Shown one piece after another: positions 18,751-28,185 of a stretch of DNA of 64,000 nt (position 1 is its first letter; each line of letters starts with the position of its first letter). The stretch covers positions 172,702 through 236,701 of the forward strand of contig NZ_SJPY01000008.1 in NCBI RefSeq assembly GCF_007860185.1, written 5' to 3'. This stretch comes from Novipirellula aureliae (GTDB lineage: Bacteria; Planctomycetota; Planctomycetia; Pirellulales; Pirellulaceae). The notes beneath the pieces were generated by a model. That model saw nothing but the letters and a program-made list of their open reading frames with translations, searched no databases and was not told the DNA's origin. A program made the translations under genes and the position numbers.

Positions 18751-20447
18751 ACAAGAATCGCACAGCATCCGACATTGGCGGAGAGGAACGCGAAAGTGGT
18801 AAGGATCAGGAGATCGCGTCCATTCTGGCCAATTTGGCGGACGGCGTTTGCCGTGGCGAGATCGTCGATTTCGACTCGGTTTGTCAACAATATCCTCAGC
18901 ATGCCACCGAACTACGTCGATTGTGGGGGGCCGTTTTGGTGACCGATACCGCTGGCGCGGCGAAGGAGGAACGGCCTCAGATCCGCGGCGACGATTCATC
19001 TTCTCAATGGCGACGATTGGATCTGCCTGTTCGGATTGGCGATTATGTCTTGATTGAAGAGATTGGCCGTGGGGGAATGGGGGTCGTTTTTCGAGCCCGG
19101 CAAATGAGTCTTGACCGCGAGGTCGCGGTGAAAATGATCTTACGAGGTCGATTGGCAAGCGAAGCGGATTTGCAACGGTTCATGGCCGAGGCGTCTGCGA
19201 CAGCGCGGCTAGAGCACCCAGGAATCGTTCCCGTTTACGAAGTCGGCGACATCGAAGGACGCCCGTTCTTTTCGATGAAGTACATCGAAGGACAAACGCT
19301 GTCACAATTGGTCGATAAGCGACCGATGAATCAACGCGACGCGGCTCGCATCGTGGCCTCTGTCGCCCGCTCTATCGACTTTGCCCACCAACGTGGGGTT
19401 TTGCATCGTGACATCAAGCCGAGCAACATTTTGTTGGCAGCGGATGGGGTTCCGCTCATTACCGATTTTGGCTTGGCCAAGCGAGCGGGCAGTGAATCCG
19501 AGCTGACTCGCAGCGGCTTACTCGTCGGCACGCCTGCTTATATGTCGCCCGAACAAGCTGGCAATCGGCGTGATTTGGTTTCCGCGACGAGCGACGTCTA
19601 CAGTCTCGGCAGTGTCCTCTATTTTGCCTTGACCGGACGTGCACCATTCGTTGCCGAAACGCCGATGGAATTGGTGATGATGGTGATCGAGCAAGACCCC
19701 AACCCGCCTCGCATGCTGCGTCCGAACTTGGATCGTGATTTGGAGATGATTGTCGTTCGTTGCCTGCAAAAACCAGTCGATTTGCGATACGAATCAGCGG
19801 CCGCGTTGGCTGATGATTTAGAACGCTACTTGGCCGACGAACCGATAGCCGCTCGGAGCGGGCGGTTTGGCCAAGTGATCGCGAGGGTGTTTCGCGAAAC
19901 CCACCATGCAACCGTCCTTGAGAACTGGGGGCTGTTGTGGATGTGGCACTCACTCGTCTTGTTCGTCGCGTGTTTGCTGACTTGGCAACTTGATTACCAC
20001 GGAATGACTCGGCGTGCGGTGTACGAATCGGTTTGGATCGTTGGGCTCGGTGCTTGGGCGGCAGTGTTTTGGAAATTGAGACAACGAATGGGGCCCGTCA
20101 CGTTTGTGGAACGGCAAATCGCTCATGTCTGGGGTGCCGCAATGATGGCCATCGGACTGCTGTTCCCACTCGAATGGTGGCTCGGGATGCCGGTGCTGAG
20201 CCTATCGCCAATGCTTGGCGTAATCACTGCAATGGTCTTTTTGATCAAAGCAGGGATGCTGACGGGCGCATTCTATGTTCAATCGGTCGCTTTGCTGATT
20301 GCCGCTGTCTTGATGGCTTTGTATCCGCCGTGGGCTCATCTGATATTTGGTGTCGTTGCGGCAGCGTGCTTCTTCGTGCCGGGCTATAAGTACGCTCGCC
20401 GCCGAAAACTCAATCCTAGCTCAACCCACGCACAACGTAATCAGTGA
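18747..20447 (+). CDS. Membrane-anchored Hanks-type Ser/Thr protein kinase
   Basis: A GTG start overlaps the sigma-factor stop. The 566-residue protein has a short N-terminal helical module (residues about 15-60), then a full kinase domain: glycine-rich IGRGGMGVVFRA near 104-115, VAVKMI with the catalytic Lys, HRDIKPSNIL near 218-227, TDFGLAKR near 236-243 and the GTPAYMSPEQA activation-loop end. From about residue 394 there are four to five hydrophobic helices and a short basic tail, so it sits in the cytoplasmic membrane with the kinase inside. There is no PASTA, WD40 or TPR sensor domain, so any signal must be read through the membrane helices or the sigma-factor partner. Its last 27 bases overlap the convergent metallophosphoesterase gene. 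Confidence 0.93.
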   Translation: MNKNRTASDIGGEERESGKDQEIASILANLADGVCRGEIVDFDSVCQQYPQHATELRRLWGAVLVTDTAGAAKEERPQIRGDDSSSQWRRLDLPVRIGDYVLIEEIGRGGMGVVFRARQMSLDREVAVKMILRGRLASEADLQRFMAEASATARLEHPGIVPVYEVGDIEGRPFFSMKYIEGQTLSQLVDKRPMNQRDAARIVASVARSIDFAHQRGVLHRDIKPSNILLAADGVPLITDFGLAKRAGSESELTRSGLLVGTPAYMSPEQAGNRRDLVSATSDVYSLGSVLYFALTGRAPFVAETPMELVMMVIEQDPNPPRMLRPNLDRDLEMIVVRCLQKPVDLRYESAAALADDLERYLADEPIAARSGRFGQVIARVFRETHHATVLENWGLLWMWHSLVLFVACLLTWQLDYHGMTRRAVYESVWIVGLGAWAAVFWKLRQRMGPVTFVERQIAHVWGAAMMAIGLLFPLEWWLGMPVLSLSPMLGVITAMVFLIKAGMLTGAFYVQSVALLIAAVLMALYPPWAHLIFGVVAAACFFVPGYKYARRRKLNPSSTHAQRNQ

Positions 20448-21602
20448 TAGTTCGGGTCGACAATTGATGCGAACCAAATGGGTGCCGCCGAGGCCACGAG
20501 AGACATGCATTGTGGTTGGTGGCTTGTAAAAATCACCCGACGCAAATCGGCTGCCGTGATAACTTGGGCTCAGAAGAGGTCCGAACAGCGGCAAACGTCC
20601 TTGCCCGCCATGCGTATGCCCAGCAAACATCAGTTGGATGCCATGTTTTCGTGCCCACCAAATTTGGTCGGGACTATGGCTAAGGAGCATTCGAAACTCC
20701 TCATCCGTTTTGACAGGCAGCTCAGGCCGATCAAACCATGGGTACTCGTTTCCAATCAAACGAACGGGTACGCCGCGAAGGTGTACGACCGTTTGTAGAC
20801 ATCCCAGATCGGTCCATCCGGCATGATCCATTGCTCGGCGAGTCTGTCGCGAATCCGTAATCCGAACGTCGTGGTTTCCGAGCACGTAATAACAACCATC
20901 GATTGCATCGGCACCCGAATAGATCTCGGTCAGCCATTGAATGCACTTTTGACTGTCGATGATGTCACCGCTCAGTACCATCAATTCCGGTTTCCACCGC
21001 GTCGCCGTTTCGACGGTGAATTTGGCATAGTTTAGATGCACGTCGCCTGTTAAATGAATGTCCGACAAATGCGCGATTCGATAACCATCGAGTTGGGCTG
21101 GAAGACCAACCACCGGAAGTTTGATCTCTTCGACCGACAAGTCGAAGAGCTGGTTGAATGGAAGTTGTGATTCCAATTTGCATTTTCGGCTCAACGCAAG
21201 CGGGGTCGCGACCGCTTGGTCAACCGAGATCGATTGGATCGTTCGAGACGCTCGGACCCATTCGAGCCCCAGGATCGGACGCCACAATAGCCACGGCACA
21301 CCAAGCAGCATCCAACTAGCTAAGCAGACAATGAAGTACGCCATCGGAAAAACTGGCAGGGAGAACAGTCGCGACCAGTGCGAGGAACCTTCGGATAGCC
21401 ATGCCAGCAATTCACTGAAATACAATCCACCGATAACAACCGGAAGGGTGAGCATGGTTAGAAAGAAGAACTTCGAAATGCGTTTGGTCGTTCGCCGCGA
21501 CCATCCGATCGCATTGACACGGTTGTATATCGCTAGATGAATGCCAAAATGCCCGATCAAGACCGCGATCAACACAAGCCAATGGACGTTTGCCGTAGGC
21601 AT
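20421..21602 (-). CDS. Membrane-associated calcineurin-like metallophosphoesterase
   Basis: The 393-residue protein has four N-terminal hydrophobic helices (residues about 5-130), then a cytoplasmic-type metallophosphoesterase domain. The metal-ligand motifs are in order: AHLSDIHLTGDVH, VLSGDIID, YVLGNHDVR, LLSHSPD and FAGHTHGGQGRLP. This is the YkuE/YaeI-like arrangement, proposed for lipid or nucleotide phosphoester substrates; the real substrate is not deducible. The ATG at 21602 shares a base with the stop of the upstream sixA-like gene (TGATG), indicating translational coupling. The gene ends convergently inside the last codons of the kinase gene. Confidence 0.88.
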   Translation of the reverse strand: MPTANVHWLVLIAVLIGHFGIHLAIYNRVNAIGWSRRTTKRISKFFFLTMLTLPVVIGGLYFSELLAWLSEGSSHWSRLFSLPVFPMAYFIVCLASWMLLGVPWLLWRPILGLEWVRASRTIQSISVDQAVATPLALSRKCKLESQLPFNQLFDLSVEEIKLPVVGLPAQLDGYRIAHLSDIHLTGDVHLNYAKFTVETATRWKPELMVLSGDIIDSQKCIQWLTEIYSGADAIDGCYYVLGNHDVRITDSRQTRRAMDHAGWTDLGCLQTVVHLRGVPVRLIGNEYPWFDRPELPVKTDEEFRMLLSHSPDQIWWARKHGIQLMFAGHTHGGQGRLPLFGPLLSPSYHGSRFASGDFYKPPTTMHVSRGLGGTHLVRINCRPELSLITLCVG

Positions 21603-22147
21603 CAAACGGATAGTTCTTTAGGACGCATGAATTGGATCATCTTCATCGGCACGCAGTGCTTGTCGAACTTAAAATCGTCCCAAGAATCCACGGGCGATTC
21701 AAAAACCGCGATCGCAGCGGTCGACATGCCGATATACTCGCCTGCTAAACAGGAAACCAGTTCGGAAATGCCGGGGTTGTGTGCGATTACCATTAAGCTC
21801 GTCGCGTTGTCTCCTTCGCGACGAACAACGCGGGCCAGCGTTTCGGCAGTCGCACCGTAAAGCAAATCGCTATAGAAAACGTCGGGTTTAGCTTCCAACT
21901 GCGGTTGCAATCGGTCGAAGGTTTCGCGAGTTCGTACGGCGGAAGAGCAAAGGATGCGAGTGGGACAGCAATCGTTTTCAACCAGCCATTGGCCCATCGC
22001 CGGAGCGTCCCGACGGCCACGTTTATTGAGCGGTCGTTGGTGATCTGTCAGCCCGGCATCACCCCAATCGCTTTTGGCGTGCCGCATCAAAAGGAGCCGT
22101 TTGGGTCGATCCGGCCGTGATTCGTCTTGTTCTGGTTCGTCGGTCAT
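21602..22147 (-). CDS. sixA: SixA-type phosphohistidine phosphatase
   Basis: The 181-residue protein belongs to the histidine phosphatase superfamily. The catalytic RHA triad lies at residues 22-24 (LLLMRHAKSDWGD), followed by the SixA-like LTDHQRPLNKRGRRDAP, SSAVRTRETFDRL and a second histidine in VIAHNPGISELVSCL. E. coli SixA dephosphorylates phosphohistidine in HPt/PTS-type proteins; by homology this one removes phosphate from phospho-His, but the target is unknown. It is first in a two-gene unit with the metallophosphoesterase. No two-component or PTS gene is adjacent. Confidence 0.88.
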   Translation of the reverse strand: MTDEPEQDESRPDRPKRLLLMRHAKSDWGDAGLTDHQRPLNKRGRRDAPAMGQWLVENDCCPTRILCSSAVRTRETFDRLQPQLEAKPDVFYSDLLYGATAETLARVVRREGDNATSLMVIAHNPGISELVSCLAGEYIGMSTAAIAVFESPVDSWDDFKFDKHCVPMKMIQFMRPKELSV

Positions 22148-22259
22148 GAGCGATTTTATAGTGTATTTCGACGCATATTGTAGCGGGGGGTAGCTTGCGT
22201 TATCGAAACGCGTCCTTGATGATGGAGGCTTAAAGTCTTTTCTCTAAAGGGATAACCAT

Positions 22260-23612
22260 ATGCTTCTGCTAGCATCACGATTTACCAATCGGCTTCTGAT
22301 TTGCACTTTGACGGCCATTGGTCTAACCGCCGCACCACAAGCATCTGCTGAGGATTGGCCGGGCTGGATGGGAACCAACCGAGATGGAGTTTATACTGAG
22401 AATGGCATCATTGAACAGATTCCTTCCGGTGGTCTACCCGTGAAATGGCGAAAACCTATTGAAGGCGGCTATGCTGGGCCAGCCGTCGCCGGTGGACGGG
22501 TTTTTGTTTTTGACTACGACCGAAAAGCGGGCGATATCGTCAATGATCCTGGCCAGCGAGCCGCTCTTCAAGGCAGCGAACGAGTCTTGGCATTCGACCA
22601 AGAAACCGGCGAATTGCTGTGGAAATATGAGTACGATTGCCCTTACAAAATTTCGTATCCCGCTGGTCCGCGATGCACGCCCACGGTCGAGGGTGACCGC
22701 GTCTATCTGTTGGGCAGCGAAGGTGACTTGACATGTCTGAATACCGCTTCGGGTGAACGGGTTTGGAGCCGATCCTTCAAAAAAGACTTTGATGCGGAAG
22801 TCCCGATTTGGGGATTTTCAGGGCACCCACTCATCGATGGCGACGTGCTCTATTGCCAAGTCGGTGGTAAAGGTCAGGGAGTCGTGGCGTTCGATAAAAT
22901 GAGTGGCGACGTACGCTGGAAATCGCTCGACGCCAAAGTAGGCTATGCTCCTCCAAGTATGATCGAATTTGGTGGCGTGAAACAGTTGTTGATTTATCAC
23001 CCCACCGCCGTGGAGGGTCTCGATCCGACCAATGGGAAATCGTATTGGCAGGTGCCGATCGAGCCATCCTTCGATATGTCGATATCGAGACCGATGGTCG
23101 AGGGCGACCTGATGTACGCCAGCGGGATTCGCACCGTATCGGTCCTGGTCAAGCTATCGAGTGAGAAACCAGAGGTGAAGGAGCTTTGGCGAGGAAAACG
23201 AGACGTTTCCGTTTTTACTTGCAATAGTACCCCGATCATCAAAGACGGGATCATTTTCGGAACCGATTGCAATGTTGGATCGCTGATGGCCGTGGACACG
23301 AAAGATGGTTCGCGGTTGTGGGAGACCTTTGCAGCAACGAAGCCAGACGAGAAGCGGTTTGTCAATCATGGCACCGCGTTCTTGACGCGAATCGCTGGTA
23401 CGGATCGCTACTTCATTATGAGTGAAAACGGTGATTTGATTCTGGCAAACTTAAGCAAAGATGCTTACTCCGAACGCGGCCGCTTCTCGGTCGTCAAGCC
23501 AACCAGCGAAGCGTTCGGGCGTTCGGTCGTGTGGAGTCACCCCGCCTACGCGAATCGCACCGCCTATATCCGAAACGACGAAGAAATCGTCGCCGTCGAC
23601 ATCGCTCAATAA
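22260..23612 (+). CDS. Exported PQQ-like beta-propeller protein
   Basis: The 450-residue precursor begins with a signal peptide (hydrophobic stretch around residues 8-26, cleavage near QASAED). The mature part starts with EDWPGWMGTNRDGVY, a common opening of planctomycete PQQ propellers. Repeated strands such as VLAFDQETGELLWKYEY, LTCLNTASGERVWSRSF and LMAVDTKDGSRLWETF follow; these are BamB/PQQ-dehydrogenase-type blades. No quinoprotein catalytic residues are apparent, so it may be a periplasmic scaffold or binding protein instead of a dehydrogenase. ATG follows AAAGGGATAACCAT. It is a singleton. Confidence 0.85.
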   Translation: MLLLASRFTNRLLICTLTAIGLTAAPQASAEDWPGWMGTNRDGVYTENGIIEQIPSGGLPVKWRKPIEGGYAGPAVAGGRVFVFDYDRKAGDIVNDPGQRAALQGSERVLAFDQETGELLWKYEYDCPYKISYPAGPRCTPTVEGDRVYLLGSEGDLTCLNTASGERVWSRSFKKDFDAEVPIWGFSGHPLIDGDVLYCQVGGKGQGVVAFDKMSGDVRWKSLDAKVGYAPPSMIEFGGVKQLLIYHPTAVEGLDPTNGKSYWQVPIEPSFDMSISRPMVEGDLMYASGIRTVSVLVKLSSEKPEVKELWRGKRDVSVFTCNSTPIIKDGIIFGTDCNVGSLMAVDTKDGSRLWETFAATKPDEKRFVNHGTAFLTRIAGTDRYFIMSENGDLILANLSKDAYSERGRFSVVKPTSEAFGRSVVWSHPAYANRTAYIRNDEEIVAVDIAQ

Positions 23613-23905
23613 ATGCTCGGTTCTCCTCCTCTTGCTTGTCGATCGGGCAAACGATCGGGGCAATTGATCGGGGCAAGGTGAAGAGGTAGCCAAGAAATGG
23701 AAGGCAAAAGTCCGTTGGACATAATTGGCGTCCTCCTTTTTTGCCTTGCATGTTTTGGCAATTCCGAAGAGATCGAGGGGTAACATTTGGTGATTCACCG
23801 TCGTGGACCGAGGGCATCGATTCACGCTTGACCACCGCGACCATGCTTGTTGTTTACTGGGGATTTCCACTCCGCCAAAGAGCAAGCAATGAAGCGGGCC
23901 ACTGC

Positions 23906-25087
23906 TCAATACTGGCCGCCTTCGGTGACGGTGAATTCGCCGTAGACGGGCATATGACTCGAAACGATTTCGGCTTCCGACAAGCTCATATTGTAGAGCC
24001 GCAGGAAATCAACGACACCTCCGCGTCCGAGGAACTCGCTGCAGGTTGCTGTGTCCATCACCAAGTTACTCGTTTGATACCGACCAAAGATGTCGGTGGG
24101 GGCACTGCGGACGGCGGCGCGAACTTGATCGCCGACGATGGTGGGGACCAAGTAGGCGTCATCGGCTTGAAACAAACCTGCCAAGATGACATCGTCTTCA
24201 CCGCGTCCGTCGCTGCGAACATCGCGTGCAATTGTGGGTAGCAGTGCGACTTCGCTTGGCGCTCGGCTTAGGTCGACGCGAATGTTGACCAACGAAAACG
24301 TCCAAGCTCGGTTTGCCGACGGTTGGGAGGTCTGAAACCACGCCACCAGAGGGTCGAAACTCATTTCATTTTTTGGATCCGCCACCGTGTAGGTTTGCGA
24401 CCGATCGACTCGCACTCGTGCCGTATCGAACACGAACGCCAACTGTTCCTGTCGACCATCGGGGCCATTCGAAGGTCCGAGCACATACTCGTAATGGCGT
24501 CCCGATTGATTCAACTCGTCAATCAACCGAGGCACCAAGTCTCGCTCGATCGCCGCGATTTGTTGTAGCGCCACGATGTCGAATTGATGAATGATTCGTA
24601 CGACGTTCAAGCGGGCGACTGGATTGGCTAGCTTGGTGGGACCGAACCCGTCGAGCGCCCATGAGGCGATTTTCAAATTGGGAAGACGTCGGCTCGGTGG
24701 AGCGACGGCGTCCTGGTTTTGCCGTGTCAATGTAAACGGGTTGTCGTCGAGGGGCTTGGTCGCTGCTGATTGTGGGTTGGTAGCCGAACGGTTGGTCGAA
24801 AAGTTGTTCAAACCAGGCCCATCGAATCCAGGCCCGGCGAATCCAGGCCCGGCGAATCCAGACCCGGCGAATCCGGGCTCATCAAACGAAGGTTCGAAAA
24901 GCCCGCCAGCCGATGGGAAATTGGCCAACTCAACCTGGACGTCGGATGCTGATTTTGGGTGGACTCGAATGCCGTCAAGCCCTTGGATTTGATAGTGGCG
25001 CAGGAAATACCAACCGCCTGCGACGAGCAATAGCACGACCGCAGCGATCTGGTACGGGTGGCCTCGATTGGGTTGGGACTCGGACAT
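23906..25087 (-). CDS. Membrane-anchored DNase I-fold (endonuclease/exonuclease/phosphatase-like) protein, probably catalytically inactive
   Basis: The 393-residue protein has one N-terminal transmembrane helix (residues about 13-29), then a linker with tandem GFAGP-type pentapeptides at about 69-92, then a DNase I-like domain from about 133. The fold is recognisable (KIASWALDGFG, FDIVALQQIA, YEYVLGPSNG, RQEQLAFVFD, TFSLVNIRVDLSRAPSEVALL, SSHMPVYGEF), but key residues differ. The usual LQE Glu is Gln (LQQ, about 176), the usual HxD His is Arg (NIRVD, about 272), GDFN reads GLFQ (about 305), and SDH reads SSH (about 377). It may bind rather than cleave its ligand. The gene is a singleton. Confidence 0.72.
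   Translation of the reverse strand: MSESQPNRGHPYQIAAVVLLLVAGGWYFLRHYQIQGLDGIRVHPKSASDVQVELANFPSAGGLFEPSFDEPGFAGSGFAGPGFAGPGFDGPGLNNFSTNRSATNPQSAATKPLDDNPFTLTRQNQDAVAPPSRRLPNLKIASWALDGFGPTKLANPVARLNVVRIIHQFDIVALQQIAAIERDLVPRLIDELNQSGRHYEYVLGPSNGPDGRQEQLAFVFDTARVRVDRSQTYTVADPKNEMSFDPLVAWFQTSQPSANRAWTFSLVNIRVDLSRAPSEVALLPTIARDVRSDGRGEDDVILAGLFQADDAYLVPTIVGDQVRAAVRSAPTDIFGRYQTSNLVMDTATCSEFLGRGGVVDFLRLYNMSLSEAEIVSSHMPVYGEFTVTEGGQY
24808..24881. repeat. 15-bp tandem repeats encoding GF(A/D)GP pentapeptides
   Basis: Inside the DNase I-like gene, the 15-base phrase GCGAATCCAGGCCCG and close variants recur about five times. On the coding strand they give Gly-Phe-Ala/Asp-Gly-Pro pentapeptides that extend the linker after the membrane anchor. 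Copies are nearly identical at DNA level, suggesting recent expansion and likely length variation between strains. Confidence 0.75.
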
Positions 25088-25320
25088 GGTCAGTTGGATA
25101 CGATAGGTTTGAAAAGAAAACCGTCTATCCTATGCTGATCGAACCGATGGCATCCACTTCATCACTGTTCCCGGCTAAATTGACCTTCCTGGAAAAACGG
25201 ACAGCGTTCTTGGACGAAAAGTCGGTAAAATCCGAATGGCATGGGCCCTGACAAACCGACCCCTTGGCCGATAGGATAGTAGAGAAAGATTTCCTCCTTT
25301 TTTAGTGAGTTGATGACACC

Positions 25321-26610
25321 GTGAGCGAGTCCATAAACGTCGATGTCCCTACCGTGGGCGAATCCATCAGTGAAGTTCAAATTGGCGAATGGCTGAAAAC
25401 GGACGGACAATGGGTCGAAGAGGGCGAAGACCTCGTCGAAATCGAAACCGAAAAAGCGTCGGTGCAAATCCCCGCTCCCGCTTCGGGTATTTTGGGGAAT
25501 ATTAGCAAAGCGACCGAAGAGTTTGCCAAAGTCGGCGAAACGATTGCGTCGATCACCCCTGGTGAAAAACCGAGTGGTGATACAAGCGGCGAATCGGCAA
25601 AGCCGGCATCATCCGAACCTGCCAAACAAGCCGAGCCTGCTGCGGCGACTCGATCGCCGCAAGGCAGCAATGACTCCTTCGTCATGCCTGCGGCCCAGCG
25701 ATTACTCGACGAGCATGGGTTAACGGTCGGGCAAGTTCCCGCAACGGGGCCTGGTGGTCGACTCTTGAAGGAAGACGTCTTAGCATTTGTGCAAAGCCGC
25801 AGCGAATTGACAGGCATCGCTGTTCATAAAGATGCGGACGCGGCAATGCCAAAGCCCGTTCCGGCCCGTCAAACCGCCACCACCAGTTTGGTGTCCGACT
25901 CGACACCAAACCGTAGCGAAGAAGTCAAGCCGCTGAGCATGCTGAGACGAACGATTGCATCTCGCTTGGTTGAAGCCCAACAAACGGCCGCACTGTTGAC
26001 GACCTTTAACGAGGTCAACATGGAGCCAACGATGACGATTCGCAGCAAATACAAGGACGCGTTTGCCGAACGACATGGTGTCAAGTTGGGATTCATGTCA
26101 TTCTTTGCCAAAGCCGCCGTTGAAGCACTACGCCGTTACCCAGCGGTCAACGCCGAAATTCGCGACAACAATGTGATCTATCGCCATTACCAAGATATCG
26201 GTATCGCGATCGGCGGCGGGAAAGGTTTGGTGGTTCCCGTTTTGCGAAATGTTGAACGAATGTCATTTGCAGATATTGAAATGAACATCAGCAACTACGC
26301 GAAGTTGGCTGGCGAAAACCGGTTGCAACCTGATGACTTGATGGACGGCACCTTCACCATCAGCAACGGTGGTATCTACGGATCGCTGTTAAGCACACCG
26401 ATTGTGAATCCACCGCAAAGTGGGATTCTCGGATTGCACTCGATCCAAGACCGACCGATGGCGGTTGATGGCCAAGTGGTGATTCGTCCGATGATGTATT
26501 TGGCCTTAACCTATGATCATCGGATCGTCGATGGACGCGAAGCAGTCGGTTTTTTGCGGGCAATCAAAGATGTGATCGAAGATCCAGCCCGTTTGTTCTT
26601 GGAGTTATAG
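25321..26610 (+). CDS. sucB: Dihydrolipoyl succinyltransferase (E2 of 2-oxoglutarate dehydrogenase)
   Basis: The 429-residue enzyme starts at GTG 25321. It has one lipoyl domain with the lipoylated Lys45 in [15 protein letters not shown], an Ala/Pro/Glu-rich linker (about 80-115), a peripheral subunit-binding domain (about 118-160; [11 protein letters not shown]...[15 protein letters not shown]) and a catalytic domain from about 200. The active-site motif [10 protein letters not shown] carries His400 and Asp404. ETEKASV and the catalytic sequence fit the succinyl form, which transfers succinyl to CoA in the TCA cycle. sucA (E1) and lpd (E3) are not in the window. pdxH begins two bases after the stop, so the two are co-transcribed. 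Confidence 0.92.
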   Translation: MSESINVDVPTVGESISEVQIGEWLKTDGQWVEEGEDLVEIETEKASVQIPAPASGILGNISKATEEFAKVGETIASITPGEKPSGDTSGESAKPASSEPAKQAEPAAATRSPQGSNDSFVMPAAQRLLDEHGLTVGQVPATGPGGRLLKEDVLAFVQSRSELTGIAVHKDADAAMPKPVPARQTATTSLVSDSTPNRSEEVKPLSMLRRTIASRLVEAQQTAALLTTFNEVNMEPTMTIRSKYKDAFAERHGVKLGFMSFFAKAAVEALRRYPAVNAEIRDNNVIYRHYQDIGIAIGGGKGLVVPVLRNVERMSFADIEMNISNYAKLAGENRLQPDDLMDGTFTISNGGIYGSLLSTPIVNPPQSGILGLHSIQDRPMAVDGQVVIRPMMYLALTYDHRIVDGREAVGFLRAIKDVIEDPARLFLEL

Positions 26611-26612
26611 GG

Positions 26613-27260
26613 ATGGACTTGGCCGCCCTGCGCGAAGAGTATTCCCGTGAAATCCTCGATATGGACTCCGCCGATGCCGACCCGTTGAAGCAGTTCGAAC
26701 GTTGGTTCGAACAAGCGATGCAGGCAGATTTGCTGGAACCCAACGCAATGGCGATGGTCACCGTTGACGGCGATCATCGGCCAGCCGCGCGGACCGTACT
26801 ACTAAAGATGTTCGATGCAAATGGATTCGTTTTTTATACGAACTATACCAGCCGCAAAGCGAGGCATATCGAAGGCAACCCGCATGTGACGTTGCTGTTC
26901 CAGTGGTTACCGCTGCAACGCCAAGTAGAGATCAATGGTATCGCCAGCAAAGTGTCGACGGCGGAATCGATGAAGTACTTTATGGTGCGTCCGCGCGGCA
27001 GCCAGCTCGGTGCCTGGATTTCGCAACAAAGCAGCGTCATTTCGAATCGCAAATTGCTAGAGCTGAAACTGCAAGAATTGAAGACCAAGTTTGCAGGCGG
27101 AGAGATACCGCTACCCGATTTTTGGGGCGGTTATCGAATCAAGCCCCACCGTATGGAGTTTTGGCAGGGGGGGCCAAACCGACTCCATGATCGCATCGAA
27201 TATCAAAAAAACGATAGCGATTCAGCAAACGATTGGCGGCGACAGCGATTGTCGCCCTAA
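26613..27260 (+). CDS. pdxH: Pyridoxamine/pyridoxine 5'-phosphate oxidase
   Basis: PdxH oxidises PNP or PMP to pyridoxal 5'-phosphate using FMN. The 215-residue product is the normal length and has the family blocks: DPLKQFERWFEQA, PNAMAMVTVDGDHRPAARTVLLK, GFVFYTNYTSRKARHIEGNP, RQVEINGIASKVS, RPRGSQLGAWISQQSSVI, PDFWGGYRIKPHRMEFWQGGPNRLHDRIEY and the C-terminal WRRQRLSP. It starts two bases after the sucB stop with GGG just ahead of the ATG, so it shares the sucB transcript. PLP supply has no obvious tie to 2-oxoglutarate dehydrogenase; the pairing may be incidental. Confidence 0.95.
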   Translation: MDLAALREEYSREILDMDSADADPLKQFERWFEQAMQADLLEPNAMAMVTVDGDHRPAARTVLLKMFDANGFVFYTNYTSRKARHIEGNPHVTLLFQWLPLQRQVEINGIASKVSTAESMKYFMVRPRGSQLGAWISQQSSVISNRKLLELKLQELKTKFAGGEIPLPDFWGGYRIKPHRMEFWQGGPNRLHDRIEYQKNDSDSANDWRRQRLSP

Positions 27261-27413
27261 GGAGGCTCCGCTGCACAGCCGCTGAGCCGTTGGCATGAGA
27301 TGCCGCGTATCGAGTCATGGAGCCATCGCTCTACCGACGCAGGGTCGAATCGCGTGGACGTGAGCCACTTCGCTGCGTGAAACATTCTTTTGGTGGAAGA
27401 ACCAACAACGTTG

Positions 27414-28157
27414 ATGATCGAACCTATTCAATTCATTCCCATTGCATCCGTTTTATGTCTTGGGATTTTCGTTCAATCAGCCGCTGGTTTTGCAGCCGGC
27501 CTCGTGGCCATCCCCGCATTGATGTGGCTTGGTAATCCGATCCCCGAAGCGCAAACTGCACTTCTGATTGCGACCATCCCGCAAAATCTATGGGGGTTAT
27601 GGACATTTCGCGGTTCGGTCGAATTGTCGACCGTCGCCTGGCCCGGCTTGACCCGAATTGCATTTGTGCCGATCGGTTTGGCGGGCCTGCAAATGCTAGA
27701 AACGTATTCGTTCGAGACGCTGCGGCAAATTGTCGGCGGAGCCGTGTTGATCGCGACGATTACAATCATCCTGTTTCATCCAACACCGAAGGCGAAACTG
27801 CATCCGATTTGGGCTTGTTTCGTATTCCCACTTTCCGGTTTCCTGCAGGGGTTTGTTGGAATGGGGGGGCCGCCAATCGTGTTTTGGGTCCATGCACACG
27901 ATTGGGATACCCGGCGATCCCGAGCGTTCTTGTTTTCGGTATTCATGATTAGCCTGTTTCCAGCGTTGGGGTTCCTGTACGCCCGCTTTGGAGTGCGGAT
28001 TGTCGAGCCCGCGTTGATGGCAATCGCGACGACGCCACTACTACTATTGTCGTCATTTGTCGGCTTGAAAGTCGGCACGTGGCTCGGACGAGACCGTTTG
28101 CGAACCGTCACGCTTGGATTACTGTTGGTCATCGGTTTATCAGGTTTAGTGGCGTAG
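27414..28157 (+). CDS. TauE/SafE-family membrane transporter
   Basis: The 247-residue protein has about eight transmembrane helices. It shows the family's repeated glycine-rich motif: FVQSAAGFAAGLVAIPALMWLG in the first half and FLQGFVGMGGPPIVFWVHAH in the second. TauE/SafE proteins are proposed anion exporters (sulfite, sulfoacetate, sulfonates), but the substrate here is unknown. The frame opens at TTG 27390 and GTG 27393; ATG 27414 is chosen because it begins immediately before the first helix. It is a singleton, tail-to-tail with the prolyl oligopeptidase. Confidence 0.82.
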   Translation: MIEPIQFIPIASVLCLGIFVQSAAGFAAGLVAIPALMWLGNPIPEAQTALLIATIPQNLWGLWTFRGSVELSTVAWPGLTRIAFVPIGLAGLQMLETYSFETLRQIVGGAVLIATITIILFHPTPKAKLHPIWACFVFPLSGFLQGFVGMGGPPIVFWVHAHDWDTRRSRAFLFSVFMISLFPALGFLYARFGVRIVEPALMAIATTPLLLLSSFVGLKVGTWLGRDRLRTVTLGLLLVIGLSGLVA

Positions 28158-28185
28158 CCTGAGCCTGTTCGACAACGGTGATGAA

